This document shows positions 9,764 to 21,500 of a stretch of DNA of 64,000 bases, piece by piece. Each line of letters opens with the position of its first letter. The stretch's first letter is position 1. The position numbers were made by a program, and so were the translations under genes. The stretch is taken from positions 608,154 to 672,153 of the forward strand of contig MNCI01017655.1 in the NCBI GenBank assembly GCA_015680685.1, read 5' to 3'. The stretch is from Gnetum montanum (Eukaryota; Streptophyta; Gnetopsida; Gnetales; Gnetaceae). The notes below the pieces were generated by a model that worked only from the letters and a program-made list of their open reading frames with translations, ran no database searches and had not been told where the DNA came from.

Positions 9764-11752
9764 CCTGACAACTTTCAATTGAACTACCATTCCTTCTACA
9801 TGTGTCGATGATGATAGTCAAGTTATCGCCTATCCTCTTACGACTACTAGGTCATCACTGATCACTTGCTACATGTCCCCAAGGACACGTCACTAGCTAA
9901 TGCACCTTGTTTTATGAGCTTTTTGATTAGTCTTGGCACATTAGTGGGTTTTTGTTTTCAATAAACCCTACACTACTTAAACTACATAGGACTTATTTAT
10001 TTGGTTTTTTTTTTTTTTTTGTTAATCATGTTTGTTTGTCAATATAACATGCTTTTTGAGTTTTCTCTCAAAAATGAAGTTAAATAGAATTTTTAAGTTT
10101 ATAAAATTATCATCTAGCATTTTCTTCACTCTTTGACATTTTTATAGATGAGTCAATAAAATGAAAAAAAAAACATGAACATTTATTTGGAATTAAAATG
10201 TAGTACAATTTACCATTGAAATAAATGTATAGCTCAATGAAGAACAAGGAGTTAAAAGGTTTTGCATATAGATAACATATGTAAAAGGACATCTAATGGT
10301 GGAAATCATATAAGATTTTCAATACTACCATGAACTAACTATTTTGGATGGTTAGGGTGCAAACATGTAAAATTTTGCTACACAAATGTAAAGTAAAATC
10401 CAATGCCATTTTATTAATTTATTGAATATATTTTTTTGAAACTAAAAATTTGGTTAAACAAAACTAATGCTTATAGTAATCCATGAAAATAGCTAGTTTC
10501 CCATAAATGGATATTGACCAACATTTTAGAATTAGGTGAATATTGCCAATATTTACAAGATAGTAAATTTATTGGATCATGATTATTCAATGAAAAATTT
10601 TGATTAAAAAATATACTCAAACTTTCACAATCCAATGTTTAATAAAGCATTCTTCAAAAATTCAATCAATGCAAGCACTCAAATTTTAGTAACCACAATG
10701 TTTAAGAATAAATTTATTGTCATCTTCATCATCATAGCCTTGTCCCAATAAAAAGGGGTTGGCTACATAAGTTCTTTTTTGTTATTTGCCTCTAGTAAGA
10801 GCTAAATCTTTATTTAGGTGACAATCTTACATTTCATTTCTGGAGGATTTCCTAGTAAGTCATCACTCATTTTCTATAGTAACTGAGCCCTATGACTGTT
10901 GCACATTGTATTTGGGGAATGCCTTAGTATCTACAAAATCTTAAAAAGAACACATCAATGAAATTTGATAAGATTTTAGCCAACCTAATGCTAACCCACC
11001 TCCTTTCATATCCAAACTTCAAACCAACAATGTTTATTTACATTTAGCCAAGAGTGATGTTAACTTTTTATCAAATTTAAATACAAGAAGATGTTACACC
11101 AATTTAGCTAAAGGAAAAGGAATTATTTCATAATCTTTTTCCATGTCAATTACATAAGATAAGGCATTAGGACATTGCCTAAACCATTTTTAATCACCAT
11201 ATAAGTGCTATTGGAATGTATAGATGATATATGTATTTTGTAAATTAATATAATTGGTGTTTTCTACAAATATGGCTTTTATAGTTAATACTACATTAAG
11301 GTGATACATATTATAATGTACAAATGATATATGATTTTTGGAAATTAATAATCTAGTTGATGTTTTATAGAAATATGGTTTTTATAAGTTAAACTAGTTG
11401 ATGTATCTTAAGTACATGAATTTGGTAAATAAAATCAGTGTGAATAGTAATGTTTTTTAGGCCATAAAGCTTAGATTTAAGCCTTGTCACAAACACTAAA
11501 AAAGATCAAGCATTTGCTCATCTACTATTGTTCCATGACTTTGGCTTACCAAAATGAGCATTAACTCTTTTAGGTATCATGAAAAGGTTTTCTCTTGAAC
11601 TTAAGTAATTATATGGTATTTCAAATGGTAAAAACCATTCTCCCATTATGAGATTACATGGTGTGTAACATGATTTTATGATCTTATAAATATAATTTAA
11701 ACTATACAAATAAACACTTAACTTTTTAAACTATTCACAAATTATTCCCGAA
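9764..11752. other. AT-rich intergenic DNA with a LINE tail
   Basis: Apart from the RTE LINE end at 10,720-10,860 I see no gene. It contains a T-run near 10,005-10,020 and scattered AT-rich sequence with TTTTTAGAAATATGGTTTTTATA-like partial repeats (11,270-11,390). Confidence 0.4.
10720..10860 (-). mobile_element. 3' end of an RTE-type LINE
   Basis: On the minus strand the sequence reads TATGTAGCCAACCCC, TTTTTATTGGGACAAGGC and then an ATGATGATG-like tail. This is the characteristic 3' end of plant RTE LINEs, whose ORF ends near (A)DP/NP followed by a short trinucleotide tail. The copy is heavily 5'-truncated. Confidence 0.6.
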
Positions 11753-12196
11753 TTAATGGTGGTTGAACTTGCCAAATAGATATACCAATTTTGAATTAAA
11801 AACTATGAATCCAACAAAAAGATTTGTTAGTTTAACAAGCTTCAACATGCTTGATATGGGGAAAAGGGATGTACTAATAAATCTTTGTAACATAGTAAAG
11901 GGGAGAAAAAATTTACCAAATTGTAATATAAAAATAATGGAGATGACTACGATGCCACAATCATTCCTTTTACTCAAAGTAACAAAGCATAAATATGGAT
12001 CCTTTGTGTAATGCGAACATTTAGATTGTGCACAGATAACGTAGTTGAAGATAAACACCACATCTTCCTCAACGTTCACTATGGAAATGTATGCAATGAG
12101 TTGCTGATAATCAAGATAAGTTTTTCCAACTCGTGCATTGGTCATTAAAGACAGTTTCACTATGTTTGACCTGTAAAATTGTTTTGCTTTGCCCAA
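11753..12196 (-). CDS. Unrecognised 147-codon open frame 3' of SKL1
   Basis: The frame opens MGKAKQFYRSNIVKLSL and is rich in hydrophobic residues and Phe. It lies 0.3 kb downstream of the SKL1 stop, on the same strand. I recognise no domain. It could be chance, an old transposon fragment, or part of the SKL1 3' untranslated region. An overlapping plus-strand frame at 11,763-12,011 is equally anonymous. Confidence 0.2.
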   Translation of the reverse strand: MGKAKQFYRSNIVKLSLMTNARVGKTYLDYQQLIAYISIVNVEEDVVFIFNYVICAQSKCSHYTKDPYLCFVTLSKRNDCGIVVISIIFILQFGKFFLPFTMLQRFISTSLFPISSMLKLVKLTNLFVGFIVFNSKLVYLFGKFNHH

Positions 12197-12529
12197 TAGA
12201 TACCTTATGTCTTTTTCTTAATATTATGGTAAATTCAATTTCTGTTTCAAACAAGAATAGTAACACAATACATAATACAACTCATGTATCGGTGTTTTTA
12301 AAATGACATGTACTGAAACCATCTTCTATGAAAATTGTTTTTAAAAAAAAGTGCAAAAATGTGCACATTAGCACTTCCGCTTACATGGTCTCGGAAGATC
12401 AATTACGACTCTTTCTTAGAAAAGACCAGCTGAGCCTTCAAATATAAAGTTGAGACTTTATAAACAAGCCTTTTCTTCTATAATTTAGTTCAAACATTTG
12501 AAGCAAAAAAATTCAGAAAATCAATAACC

Positions 12530-15500
12530 TTAATCATTCTTATATTGAATCTCTGGTGCTGCTGCAGCTTCTTGCAATTTTTTGTATCTCAGAAGTTTAC
12601 TTATAGCTCTAAAAACCTAGCACATGGAGCAGTTAATTTGATGTTAAAGATGTCTTACTCAACCATTATCTAAAGCCACATTGCACCATTTACATATGAA
12701 ATAAATCACGTAAGAAGACGAACATGTTGCCCTTATTATTCAGGAAAATGGGTTTTAAAAATATCTGAAAATTAATTAATCATAAATTTAGGATGTTAGG
12801 GCATGAGAAAATAATTTACATGCAGCCTTACAAGCAGGATTCAGAAGAAAGCAAGTTACAAGAGACCATTTATCTTAGAAACTTTGTTGAACAGACAACT
12901 ATAAAAACAACCAAGACATTTATATGTTTTGCCGACTTTGCCAAGGCATTAGATTCAGTTATGAGACAGAATTATGGAGAAAGCTTTTCAAATTAAAGGC
13001 CCATCCTTGTTTACTGAATGCTATACAAAACTCATATATTGAAATAATTTTTGAATTAAGAGATGATAAAGCTACAGAATCTTGTTAGTTTTACAACAAT
13101 ATAGGAGTAAAGCAAGATTGAACCCTTTCACAAAACCTTGTTCAACATTTTATAGATGAACTAGAAGAAGGGATTAAACAAGTACCTATTAATTCTACTA
13201 TTAAAGTGGATCAATCATAGATATGACTTTTAATCTCTGCAGATTATGTAGCACTAGTTGCAAATTCAAAAACAAGGTTAAAAGCAATGTTGCACTAACT
13301 TGAAAATTTTTGTGAGCATACAGGAATGAAGTGGACAAAACAAGTGTGTTAATCTATCAAACCATAAGAAAGATTATAATTTCCAGCTAAATAATAAACA
13401 ACTTAAGGTCATGGATACATATAGATTATTGGAATTAGAATGCTCTCAAAAGTATAAGTGGGGCATTTTATATCGCAATTAAGTTACAAATGGCTGGAAG
13501 ATCTTTTACACAATGAAAAACAAATATATCAATCACAATACTTGGACTTGGGAATTTACAAGATCTATGTTAAATGATCATACAACCTACAATACTTTGG
13601 ATGTGTAGTTTAGAGTCCAGATCTTGATCACGAATCTTGGAAAATTTTGAAAAACTTCAAAAATAGTTTTTGCTGAATGAATTCAAGGTCAAAACTCCAG
13701 TTTCATATGCATTAATTCTTAATATTTTATCTAAATCATAAACATAACCATAAGATCTCAACAAGGATGCTATCATGAAGGGAAATAATAGTTACAAAAA
13801 CAGGATATTGAAAATTTATATGCAATAATGAATTCAAAGCAAGCTTGGAAAATTGTAAAAGAGAAGGTTTTGGAAAGATGACAAAAGCACAAAACTGAAC
13901 TGAACTTTAATTTTATTGGCAAAAAACTGAAGGTGGCATGCATGATAAAGCAGAATATATGTATGCAACTATTCTTATATCTATCAAAGGCTTATTAGTA
14001 CAGTAAAATTAGGATTACATCACCTTTAAGTTAAATTGAAAGATGGAATGATGTGCAACATGAGGATAGAATATGTTGATTGTGCATACTACTAGTAGAT
14101 GAGGAGCAACATATATTATAAAAATTTTGCTAGGACAATTTTCTTTAAAAAAATGGCAACTCTTAAGTTCAACTTTGTATGAGTAAAGCTACCAGTGCTG
14201 GTACTAAGTCATTACATAGAAGAAATGTTCAAACAACATGAATATTGGATTCATCTATTGTACTTAAATTTATTCTTAATGATGTACTTTGTATAAATTG
14301 ATTTGTTTCACAATTTCAGTTTCAAAAATGCTGAAAGAAATAAGAACTTTAGAATTTCATTGTACTTTCCTTTCAAGAATTTCTATGTTGTTTATTTGTT
14401 TATGTTTAACTACTTTCCCAAAATACCTAATCTTGAGGATCTAAAGCCATGAGTAACTTTCTAATAACTTGTAAAAGTAACTGAAATGGAAGTGTTCCTG
14501 ACGATGCACAAAATATATAGAAAAAATTGTCTTCAATGCAGCAGAGTTGCTACTATGTCAGGGAAACACCACAGGGAAACACCACAAGATGCAATTATAC
14601 TAATCAAGGATACTAACTAGATTGAACCTAACTTTTGAAATGGAAGATGATCTACACCCAACAGCAGGAAGCCGGACAGTTGGTTCACATAGGTCATTCT
14701 ATTATAGTTATTATACATGTATGCTTCTCTAATGCTAAAAATAGCATTTAGGAAACAACACTAAATAGATAGATGATCATAAATGAAAAGAATTACAAGA
14801 ACATGGTAGTCCTTTCTGATTTCATGTCCAAGAAAGATTGTTTACATTTTTAAATATGTGTCGTCTTTCTAGCAATGCAAAGACAAAATTGAAAAATGCT
14901 ATAAAGAAAAAATCCAAAAACTTGAAAATTGAAATTACCTCAATTGCAATTATAGCTGGTCTGATTGATAAAACATCATTACAACTATGTTCAGCTGCTA
15001 TTTCTAAAATAACATAACAGAAAATCAAGGGTTAAGAAATAGATGGAACCGAATATACTAATACTGCTACTAGCATACCAAACCAAAATATGTAGCATGA
15101 AGAAATTTACTCTGAAGTGAAATTTTAACATCTGCAACAGCAAATACTTCTCTTCGAGATTCAAAACATTCAGTAACTCTTTTAAGAACCTGGAACAAGT
15201 TTTTAAATTAGTCATCATTTCTAGAAAATTAGAATGTTATGTACATTGTAGATATTTTAATAGAATCAAAGGAAACAAGTGTAATCCAAAATCTGAAACA
15301 TTATTAAGGAAGATAAAGAATGTATCAATGCCTCCCGTAGCTTTAAAGAAAATTGCTCAAAAAACCTATAAAACACTGGAAAGATAAGTGGTAACAGTGC
15401 CATAGTGGTTCAACCAATCACTCAAATTTCTGCCAGAGGAGCAAAGGATTAAATTACATTTACAATTATTAGAATATTTTACATGAACTTAGTTTGCCTT

Positions 15501-18500
15501 TCAAGGATTGCTTAGAGATGAAAAAATACAGCTAACTATTTGTTCATGTACATCTGATAAGTTGTCACTTCTATATGAGGCTTCAGGAGGGGGCATGTGA
15601 TGGCAAACGTGTGAGTGGTGCCCTTTGTGGGTACAGGAAATAGGCAGCAAGAAGATACCACTTAATTTAGTTGTCCTTTTCCATTGATAACAGAAATTTG
15701 TTTCTCAATTTTTTTCAAGTTAAATGGAAACAAGTGGTTCTATGGAGTTTACAAAACCTCTCTTTTATTAGCACGAAGTTAAGATGCTTCGCAGTGTCAC
15801 ACATTTGATTATAACAGATTATTTAGATCGTTTAATACCATTCCTCTGTGTTCCTTTGGAGGGTAATGGATTCAAGGCTAAGTTTAATTACGTTGAACCA
15901 TTAAAACTACTTTCAATATTCTCTGTGACAAATATTTAGCAATATCTTTTGGTTTCTTAGTTGATCCGTCATCTACCTTACAGAATATTTTTTTTTCTCT
16001 GAAGAGATGATGCTATGGTGTTAGATTTTTCCGTTCAGAAAGACTTATAATGGTTTGATAAATATAAGCATACTTTTGATATTATTAATGGTCAATGGAA
16101 CGGTCAGTTCACGATAGATAAATGGCTAATAAAGTTTTAAGTTATTATGACGAGTCAATGTTCAGCCTAAAATGCTGTTTCCATTTTTTCTCCTTTTTTT
16201 TTCTATATTGTAAAATGCCTTTTTACTGGACATCGATTGCACTTGTTTGATTTTGATGATCCAGTGTAGCCATTTTGTTCTCAAGATTCCTCCATTGAAA
16301 GTATTACATATTCAAAATCCTCCTTGTTAGCTTTCCCAAAACGTGTGGTATTAAACTAATTGAATGTATTTCATGCAAGTCCATTACATTTCCATTGATT
16401 ACAGAGTTTAACTTTTGAAAAGTTAAAAGGAATCTAGCATTTAACACACTTGAAGAAGTACTTGAGAATCGAAGGGGTTAAGGATTACTAAAAGTAAAAC
16501 AGAATACACGGTGCATTTTTAGTGAGATAGCAAGTAACGAGGATATGAAGATTAAAATTCGAAACCAATATGTTGCTTGATGTAAGCAATTCAAATACTT
16601 GGGGTTATTTGTTCAAATAGACTGAGATTAAGAGTGATGTGAAAAATAGAATTGAAGGATGATGGATGAAATGACAAACAACTAGTGATGTGCTTTGTGA
16701 GAGAAAAATCCCTGCTACATTAAAGAGAAAGTTCTACAAAACTACCATCAAACCTATGATATCATATGGTGTAGAATACTGGCCTATTCAAAAGCATCAG
16801 GCTCAACTCTTGACTGCTTAGGTAAATGTTGGGTGTCACTAGGAAAGATCGCATCAACTTGTAGGGATTGCAGCTAGATCGACCCTTGATTGAAAATTTG
16901 AAAATTTGATAAAATCTAATAAAAATGGTGAAAATTGAATTTACCACGATCATGATCTATGACCACAGGCTGACCCCAAGTTGTGGTCTGAAAAAATCAG
17001 AGAAATTTAAATACTAAGAATACCACAAGCAGACCACAAGTCATGGTCACTGTACAATGGTCAAGAAATTTGAATTTTTTGAATACCGCAAGTTGACCAC
17101 AATCTGACCACAGGTCATGGTACTTCACTACGAGCTAACCATCAATCATTGTCTATTCGCTACGAGTTCACCACGGATCATGGTATGTTCACCATGAATT
17201 GGCAACAAGTCGTGAAAAAATCAGAATTTTAGGTCAACTTTCAAAGCCCATATCTCCCTCGCTATTTGGAGTTTTGAGGTGATCTTGAGTTTGATGGAAG
17301 GCTCTTGAAAAGATCTATCTCCTTGCAAGATTTCATCTTGATTGGAGATCATTTGATCAATCAAATTTAGATTGAAAAACTGCCACTCAGAACTATCTAA
17401 TTTTATCAAAATGCTTCACCATGAGTCTTGGAATAATACCACAAGTCATGGTGGACCTTTTTTATGAGTTTTATGGCCATGGGTAGTGGTGACCTCATAG
17501 TTTAATTCTAAGAATACCATGAGTTGTGGTCTGCATTACCATGGGCCGTGGTTAGGTCATGGTGCTGCAGAAATCTTGAATATCTTTGAAATCTGAAATT
17601 AGATTTGAGCAAGACTTGATTCATTGGAGTTGTCCCGAGCTGCTGAACAAACTGAAGTGTTGAATTCAAATTAATGAATTGAATTTTGTGGGGAATTTGA
17701 TGGATCCCACTTCTATGACTTTTGAACTTCCATATTTGTGATGAAATTGGTGAAAATACTTTGATGGAAATGTTGGTGAAGATGAATTGAGGATGTGAGG
17801 AACTGAGAACTGTTGACGGAGTTGATGATAACTATTGATGACTGTAGGATGCAAAATAAATGTGTTGGAGGAGATAATGATAAATGTGAATTGATGGAAT
17901 GATGATGACTTGATAAAATATTGAAAAAAATTTGACAATGATGAAATGATGATATAAAATGTGAGAAATTCATAATGACTTCAGTCTTTTATTTTTTGCA
18001 TCCAATGGCATCACTGATAAGCATGATTTTCCCACATACTTATAGCCAAATGATGTGGCCATAATAGAATATGATGGAACAAGCCTATTTTATAGAAAAT
18101 TGGGTTAGAAATTCAAGAGACATGAGAGATTAGGGCCATTCTCTAATTACATTAGCCCATCAATCTTTTTCTAAAACAAAAAATAATAAAATTTCCTATC
18201 CTATCTTTTGTGGCACAAAATTCTAACTAGACTTCATATTCCCTATTTTACAAAAGAGCTAATTTGGCTTGACTTGATCTTTGACTTTTCTTGAAGTTTA
18301 AACTTTTTCTTCATGCTTTCATTTGTTTGTTATGTATTTTCATATGTAAATACGGTCTTCTATCACTTCGACTTTGTGCTTCTTGAATTGACTTCTTTTT
18401 CTAGCTTGAAATCCACATCTTGGGCAAGTAGAGTGAATGAAGTGAGAATTTAAAAAGTGCATACTAGAACCAACACAACTCTTATTAGGAGATGTTTGGG

Positions 18501-21500
18501 GATAGCACCCATAGATGAAAAGATTAAGAAAAATCATCTTAGATGGTTTGATCATGTGCTAAGAAGACCAGAAAATGCACCTACTAGAAGAGGTCACTTT
18601 ATTAAAGTTGAGGAGAAACAAAAAAGGTGTAGACATAAACATACTTGGTTTGGAGACATAAAAAAGAATATCCAAGAATTAGGTGTTAATGCTTATTTGA
18701 CTCTTAGTAGAAATGAATGGTGGAAAAAAATTCATATAGCCAACCCTATGTAGTTTATGATAATGATGATTAAATGGAGTCTAGCATTTTAATGGAGATA
18801 ACCAAGTGTTGAAGTTACAAACTCAAAACTAACTTTGTAACTATGGGAAACAATTGATCAAAATGTGTTTGTTAACAAATAGAAATGACCCAATGAAGAA
18901 AGAAAATGATGTTTTGTAACTAAGTAAAAGTCCAATTCAAGAAGCTTCATGAACATGAAGGTGAAGAACCATATTCCAAAGATCACTTCATAACTATATG
19001 CAATAAATCAATTAGAAGTACTTTGTGGAAGAAAAGAACCTTCATCACAACAGTAGTTGAAAAGACACCAAGCTAAGATGCCAAAACGAAAGGGAAGAAA
19101 AAGGGGGAACTGTTGTTTTGCAGCTATAACTCCTTGTGCTACTTAGCACAGAATATGCTCACTTCAATGAAGCAGTTCACTCACTTAGCACAGAATATGC
19201 TCACTTCAATGAAGCAGTTCACTCACTGAAGTGAGCATATTCTGTGATAAGCAGCACAAGGACCTACAGCTGCAAAACAACAGCTCTGAGTTAAAATTAC
19301 GGAAGAACATCTTCACTCATGCAAAACATCCCCTAAAGTGGTGTACTTTGCAATGAAGTCAGAAACTGTGAAACTGGCCTTTAGTCCATAGTGACTACTA
19401 AGCTAATTGGAAGCCTTAGAGCTCATGAAAGACATAGCTATTATAAGTTGCATCACAGAAATAATAGGTTGCATTATGAAGCAGCTGAGTGAAAAAGTCT
19501 TTAGTCAATTCTTCATAGAAACCCTGGTGTTATTAACAATTTCATAACATAAAAGTGTTCTATGTTAAATTAGTTAATACACAAATTTGCTTGGTTAATG
19601 TAAATTTCATTGTTGTCAAGTTTTTAACCAAATTCTCATCATACGCAAAGGCTCTCTTTTATTAGTAGAAAGTTGGCTCTCTTTTATTCATAACTAGGTA
19701 ATTCATAAAACCAATATAGCCGAAAAAATAAGTTAAAAAACAATTCAACACACTGCACAGAGTCGCCAAATGCATTTATTAATTTATTGAAAAACCCATA
19801 CAAATTAAAAACAGTCTAACAAGCTACCTGTTTGATAAATAATGGAAGGGAAAGTGAACACAAGAAAATGACTAAGAAATTGGAAAAGGAAATAAGGAAA
19901 AGAAAAGAAGCATGCCCCAAATGATAGTTTTCTCTCAGTAAAACATAAACATTTATGATGAATAACAATTTAAGCATGTGGCAATCAAGAACTTTAGAAC
20001 ATTCATTACTTATAGTGTAACTTCATAGCCTATGCGACTGCAAAATCTAGGGCCTGAATTAGCAAGATTTTGAAAACTTCTACCCAAAAACATAAGGGAC
20101 AATGAGGTTTATTATAAAGAAAATCATACAATTTAGATTTTATGAGGATATCTAAAAGTACATATCTAGACCATCAAAAATAGCTGGTACCATACCTGAG
20201 AATATGTTTCAACAACGCCATTTGATTGACTCTGCCTATAAGCATTCTCAGCTACAATTTGTTTTGCTAATGCTTCTAAAGGTACATCCAGCCATATGGT
20301 GATCCCATGTCTCATTAAACCTCTGTTCACATTGTAAGATATTTCTACGTTCCCTCATGCCTAATAAGAGAAGGTAAATATCTCAAAAATATTGTCATCC
20401 AACTTACAAATTTTCAGCTCGCAGTACAGCATCATCACTGGTTGAGACTACTAATCGACCCATTGAAGATAACTGACGCAAAACCTCACTCTGACAATAA
20501 AAAAAAATGTTTGTATGCTGAAAAAATACCTCAAGAAACTATAAACAGCTCAATTCAGTTACCATTTAATGTACAGTCTCAGGCAGTAAAATAATAGTTC
20601 ATTATTTCTAAAAATAGAGACATACATAATGCCAGTTAATTTCACCTTGCAACACATAGCATTAGATTGTTAAAAGGTAAATATAGATAATATATAGAAT
20701 AAAAAGGATTAAGAAACCCCATTGTAACCAAGAAAGTCAATGATTTGTTTTTTTTTTTTTCCCCTCACATACATAGGATATAGAATAAACAGGATTAATT
20801 TCCACTGCATTGAAAGCATTTTCATTCAGAAGGAATTGAACCAACTTAAGTTAACAATACCTCGGAATCTCTAAATTCATCTAAATTTTTCTCTCTAAGC
20901 TTCTGAGCGGTAGAATGCCCACTGTATGCCTGCTCTACCAATTTCTCACTATGAACAATGCAAACAAGAAAAAAAAAAGGTAAATACCAATTTGTTGAAG
21001 ATGAAAACACAGGATGTTTGAAAAGACATTGTATCTGAAGTGCACCTGTCAAAATAGTAGTATCCCAAAGCCTTCGATAAAGTAATCCCTAAACTGGACA
21101 TTAATGCACCTGTCATTCCTGAACGGGAAGATTACTTGTATATTGTCACCGCTGAAGTTGCAAAAGAATGCAATATATTAAATTTCTACTCATTCCTAAA
21201 AATTTTTAATTTACACAAATGAAAGATTCATCACTTGTAAATTCTGGAGGATCAAAAAATTATCAGATTATTTTATTCTAGAACATATCAACAACACTTA
21301 TTCGCTGGATTGTGAGACTTTGACATAAGATTTTAACCAGGATTAAGGACAGCATGATGCTTTTTTTTCAGAGAATATTAAGTGTTTTTATTTTTAAAAA
21401 ATTAGCCGATTCAGTAAATGGAACATTAAAGAGGTAGGAAGAATTAAATACACTCACCGATTAGGAATAAACAAGACCCTTTCAAGTCAGACACGATTTC

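Larger units (their letters stand above)
15190..20195 (-). other. SKL1 intron 7 (5.0 kb) with nested insertions
   Basis: Donor GTATGG follows exon 7 and acceptor TTCCAG precedes exon 8. The intron contains an RTE LINE in two pieces (16,560-16,855 and 18,430-18,775), an LTR-like insertion between them, and a foldback at 19,110-19,283. The parts at 15.2-16.5 kb and 19.3-20.2 kb show nothing I can name. Confidence 0.85.

Noticed and set aside
11763-12196. Conserved protein gene 3' of SKL1
   Set aside because: Overlapping frames on both strands, no recognisable motif and no splice evidence; kept only as a low-confidence frame.
17666-17973. Ser/His/Phe-rich ORFs on the minus strand in intron 7
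   Set aside because: Low-complexity translation of repeated GATGATG/TCATCA sequence in the LTR-like insertion; overlapping frames have the same bias.
20196-21118. Active plastid shikimate kinase or SKL2
   Set aside because: P-loop lysine and shikimate-binding residues are absent, and no CS/p23-like domain precedes the kinase fold.
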